8,333 bases of DNA from an uncultured Chloroflexota bacterium (GTDB lineage: Bacteria; Chloroflexota; Limnocylindria; Limnocylindrales; CSP1-4): positions 1 to 8,333 of the forward strand of contig CAIYQJ010000357.1 in NCBI GenBank assembly GCA_903928275.1, in the 5' to 3' direction. The notes under the pieces were generated by a model. It worked only from the letters and a program-made list of their open reading frames with translations. It ran no database searches and had not been told where the DNA came from. Shown here piece by piece: positions 6,235 to 8,333 of the stretch. Within the stretch, counting starts at the first letter, position 1, and each line of letters begins with the position of its first letter. The translations under genes were made by a program, and so were the position numbers.

Positions 6235-7914
6235 TCACGAGCCGACGAAGAACTCCAGGCCCGCCGATGCCTCGATGATGGCCTCGAGCTCCTTCTTGTG
6301 CGTGGTCACGTAGAGAGCATTGGCGAGCCGGTCCGCGATCGACAGGGTAGGCGTCCGCAGCGCCTCGATGGACCCGGGGGACTCGTCGAGACCCGCCAGG
6401 CGGTGCGCGGTCCGGCGGGTGTCGGCGTACGCGACCGACTCGGCGAAGCCACGCCCGATCTCCGAGCCGCCCGCGTCCCGGAGGACGACGGCCCCCTCGG
6501 CGTACTGGGCGCCGTTGGCGAAGAAGCCCGACTGCGCCTCGCTCACGATCGGTGTCATCGTGAAGTCCGCGATGTCGTCGGGGACCCCTTCCGCGAATCG
6601 GAACGCCCATCTCGCCGGATACCACGTGTCGGTGACGAGATACCGCGCGGGGTCGGGCGAGCGATCGGCCCTGACCCACTCGGTGACGTCGAGCGTGCCC
6701 CGGATGATCCGCGTCTGCCGGTCGGGATCCATGTAGGTCCCCGCTACGGCGGCGGACATCGTCCCCGGCGGCACCTCGCCGGTCTGCTGGTAGAACTGCC
6801 TCCGGGCGTTCGCGTGGGGGGCGAAGACGGTGAGCTGGCGCTCGCCGTCGAACTGGGCCATGAACCAGTCCCAGCCACCCGGCGCGGGCTCCGAGGAGTT
6901 GTTCGCCGCGCGCAGGACGGGCGACGCGGGGACGCCCGAGATCGCTCCCCACTGGTGGTCGAACCAGAACGTGCCGCGCTCCAGCGCGACCGACGTGCCA
7001 TCCAGCCGGAGCGTGCTGACGGCGGGGTCGAGCCGCAGGGCGGGGATCGAGTAGTAGAGCGACCCCATGCCGTCGACGCTCGGCATGCATCCGCCGTCGC
7101 CCTGGAGCAGGGTCTCCTTGCCGGAGGAGAACGTGAGGTCGATCGACAGCGTGCGATGCGGTTCGGTCCCCCGGTCCACGCCCCACGCCTGGATCGTGAG
7201 GGGGAACAGCTCGCCGCTGCGATGGCAGCGGATGCTGTTGCGCCCCAGCCGGTACACGAACGGGTCGGCCTGCCAGTCCACCAGGCCGCTCGTCCCGGCG
7301 AGGACGACCGGCACCGCCTGGAAGTGACGGCCGCCGGCCTCGCTGATGGCGAACTGCAGCTCCACGGTCTGGTTCTCGTCGTCCGACAGGCCGAACCCCG
7401 CGGCGACTGCCGGGGGGTACAGGGCGGTCTGGAAGAACATCAGCTCGACGCCGTACTCCTTCCCGTCACTGCCCCAGCAGCTCCCCACGATGAAGTGCCA
7501 CCCGACCTGGCTGCGAGGCTTGGGAAGGTGATCGCGCGGGAACTGCAGGTCGGCGGGTGCCGGGACCATGTCGTACCCGACCGCCGCGGGCGGGCCGAGG
7601 AACCCGGCCTGGATAGCGTACGCCTGGTGCGGGGACAGGTCCCCGCACACGTCGAGGAGCCGCGCGTACACCTTCCGATAGTCCGGACTGTGCGAGACGG
7701 GATGGTCGACCAGGTACCTGATGAAGCGCCGCATCCGGTCGCCGTGAGCGGCCGGGCTGTTCTTCGGATCGGCAAGGTGCGTCGCCGCGCCCGCCGGGAT
7801 CGCGGCGAGGTCGAGCTCCTCCATCCACAGGGCCAACGCGATGTCGTCGCGGGTCTCCTGATCGAACTCGGCCACTGCGGCTGCCAGGTCGGGAATGGCG
7901 TCGGGTCCAGGCAT
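6235..7914 (-). CDS. AttH/CrtC lipocalin-like domain protein with an N-terminal extension
   Basis: A 559-residue protein whose main part (about residues 136-500) matches the AttH / hydroxyneurosporene-synthase-like (CrtC) double-lipocalin fold. Signature segments are GWHFIVGSCWGSDGKEYGVE (138-157), SLYYSIPALRL (285-295), the hallmark FDHQWG (318-323), GWDWFMAQFDGERQLTVFAPH (split around 347-367), YPARWAF (432-438) and YAEGAV (471-476). CrtC members hydrate carotenoids; AttH-type relatives mostly lack an assigned reaction, so I do not name a substrate. The first ~135 residues are polar and apparently helical and are not part of the domain. No signal peptide is visible, whereas many relatives are exported. 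A C-terminal tail with a helix rich in Leu and Ala ends in LEFFVGS. ATG 7914 has GGAGAG at 7920-7925; an in-frame extension up to 8082 has no support and overlaps the upstream gene. It is probably cotranscribed with the 57-residue membrane protein 76 bp upstream. Confidence 0.9.
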   Translation of the reverse strand: MPGPDAIPDLAAAVAEFDQETRDDIALALWMEELDLAAIPAGAATHLADPKNSPAAHGDRMRRFIRYLVDHPVSHSPDYRKVYARLLDVCGDLSPHQAYAIQAGFLGPPAAVGYDMVPAPADLQFPRDHLPKPRSQVGWHFIVGSCWGSDGKEYGVELMFFQTALYPPAVAAGFGLSDDENQTVELQFAISEAGGRHFQAVPVVLAGTSGLVDWQADPFVYRLGRNSIRCHRSGELFPLTIQAWGVDRGTEPHRTLSIDLTFSSGKETLLQGDGGCMPSVDGMGSLYYSIPALRLDPAVSTLRLDGTSVALERGTFWFDHQWGAISGVPASPVLRAANNSSEPAPGGWDWFMAQFDGERQLTVFAPHANARRQFYQQTGEVPPGTMSAAVAGTYMDPDRQTRIIRGTLDVTEWVRADRSPDPARYLVTDTWYPARWAFRFAEGVPDDIADFTMTPIVSEAQSGFFANGAQYAEGAVVLRDAGGSEIGRGFAESVAYADTRRTAHRLAGLDESPGSIEALRTPTLSIADRLANALYVTTHKKELEAIIEASAGLEFFVGS

Positions 7915-7990
7915 CACGGCTCTCCGTCCTCGCGTCCGTGGGGAAGCTGTCGGTCTGCCGATACGGGAGGGTCGCGCCGCGCCGAGCGGA

Positions 7991-8164
7991 TCAGCGCCGG
8001 CGGTCGCGCGCGCGCCGGGCGAGCAGCCACGGCACGAACATGCCCGCCACGAACCCACCCAGGACGGCGATGGTCCCGTCAACGAGGAAGCTGCCGAAGT
8101 TCAGGAAGTTCAGGACGAGGACGAGCACCCACGTGACGAGAGCGGTGACGAACACTGCCAGCAT
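7991..8164 (-). CDS. Small two-helix membrane protein, 57 residues, unknown function
   Basis: This is a short gene easily missed by length cut-offs. The start ATG 8164 follows GAGGGAGGG (8172-8180) at an ideal 7-nt spacing, and the stop is TGA at 7991-7993. The protein has a hydrophobic helix at about residues 3-22 (VFVTALVTWVLVLVLNFLNF), a short turn containing VDGT at 28-31, a second hydrophobic stretch at 32-49 with a Gly-Gly pair and a conserved-looking VPWLLA, and a strongly basic tail ARRARDRRR. The tail would place both ends in the cytoplasm by the positive-inside rule. Size and layout recall small stress-linked membrane proteins such as GlsB/YeaQ, but no diagnostic motif is shared, so I leave it unnamed. 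It precedes the AttH-like gene on the same strand and is divergent from the partial gene at 8248. Confidence 0.75.
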   Translation of the reverse strand: MLAVFVTALVTWVLVLVLNFLNFGSFLVDGTIAVLGGFVAGMFVPWLLARRARDRRR

Positions 8165-8235
8165 CCCGGATCCCTCCCTCGCGGCGGCGGGCCGGACGCG
8201 TCTGCACAGCGCGCCGGGCCGCCAGCCTCTCCCGC

Positions 8236-8241
8236 TATCAT
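8236..8241 (+). promoter_or_regulatory. Putative -10 box of the partial plus-strand gene (leaderless)
   Basis: TATCAT matches the -10 consensus at five of six positions. It ends six bases before the ATG at 8248, so transcription would start at or next to that codon. No Shine-Dalgarno sequence occurs in the intervening bases. No TTGACA-like -35 is seen upstream, which is common for GC-rich promoters but lowers confidence. Confidence 0.45.
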
Positions 8242-8247
8242 GCGCCC

Positions 8248-8333
8248 ATGGAGCAGATGTACCACCCGTCGGATCTCGCCGCGATGGACCCGCTCGTCCT
8301 CATGAAGAACCTGGACCACGTCCGCATGACGAG
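8248..8333 (+). CDS. Start of an unidentified gene, cut by the right window edge
   Basis: Twenty-eight codons are open from ATG 8248 to the edge: MEQMYHPSDLAAMDPL, then VLMKNLDHVRMT. The frame is supported by the TATCAT box immediately upstream and by the divergent arrangement with the 57-residue gene. The opening MYHPSDL faintly recalls the N-terminus of some carboxymuconolactone-decarboxylase-like (AhpD-fold) proteins, but the following residues do not confirm it and I do not assign a family. A competing ATG at 8240 in another frame ends at a stop within 22 codons. Confidence 0.55.
   Translation, partial: MEQMYHPSDLAAMDPLVLMKNLDHVRMT

Noticed and set aside
6172..8136. Plus-strand ORF of 654 codons, the longest in the window
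   Set aside because: It lies antisense to the AttH-like gene, its translation is Arg/Gly/Asp-rich with no domain, and it is open only because of high G+C content.
7991..8164. Naming the 57-residue protein GlsB/YeaQ (transglycosylase-associated)
   Set aside because: Size and hydrophobicity agree, but I cannot see the family's glycine-rich motifs in order.
8248..8333. Calling the partial gene a carboxymuconolactone decarboxylase
   Set aside because: Only the first few residues are suggestive, and the 28 visible codons do not reach any diagnostic Cys-x-x-Cys or His motif.

Overview
This is a GC-rich bacterial window (roughly 70% G+C by eye). Strong Shine-Dalgarno sites precede several genes, and at least two starts look leaderless. 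The codon bias and the style of the proteins suggest a high-GC lineage such as Chloroflexota or Actinomycetota; that placement is inference, and no marker gene settles it. The window looks chromosomal and mostly housekeeping. I see no transposase, phage gene, CRISPR array or defence gene.

Left part (1-3297), all on the minus strand. Read in the direction of transcription, the genes are a Nudix hydrolase of the ADP-ribose pyrophosphatase type, a 546-residue alpha-D-glucose phosphoglucomutase with all its catalytic motifs, and a MIP-family channel (aquaporin or glycerol facilitator) that runs off the left edge. The gaps are 130 and 172 bp, so these genes are co-oriented but not a tight operon. 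The gap between phosphoglucomutase and channel holds short GC-rich direct repeats. The Nudix gene has a consensus -35 and a start where transcription should begin, and lies next to a block of nested inverted repeats (3341-3415).

Middle (3464-5538). An exported, membrane-anchored protein (minus strand) is built from two copies of an Ig-like domain, each with a conserved cysteine pair. It is divergent from a PLP-dependent aminotransferase-like protein of the DegT/DnrJ type (plus strand). Their start regions share about 137 bp.

Right part (5539-8333). A tRNA-Arg(UCU) lies on the minus strand and generates several classic false ORFs. Upstream of it is the C-terminal part of a DUF1801-like gene with an in-frame stop where coding should continue, so it is probably a pseudogene. 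Then come a 559-residue AttH/CrtC lipocalin-like protein with an unexplained N-terminal region, and a 57-residue membrane protein with a strong ribosome site, probably transcribed together on the minus strand. A partial plus-strand gene begins at 8248, just downstream of a TATCAT box, and leaves the window.

I did not find a convincing new multi-gene system. The best leads are the broken DUF1801 gene, the two-domain surface protein, the AttH protein's N-terminal extension, the structured segment upstream of the Nudix gene, and the substituted NPA boxes of the channel.
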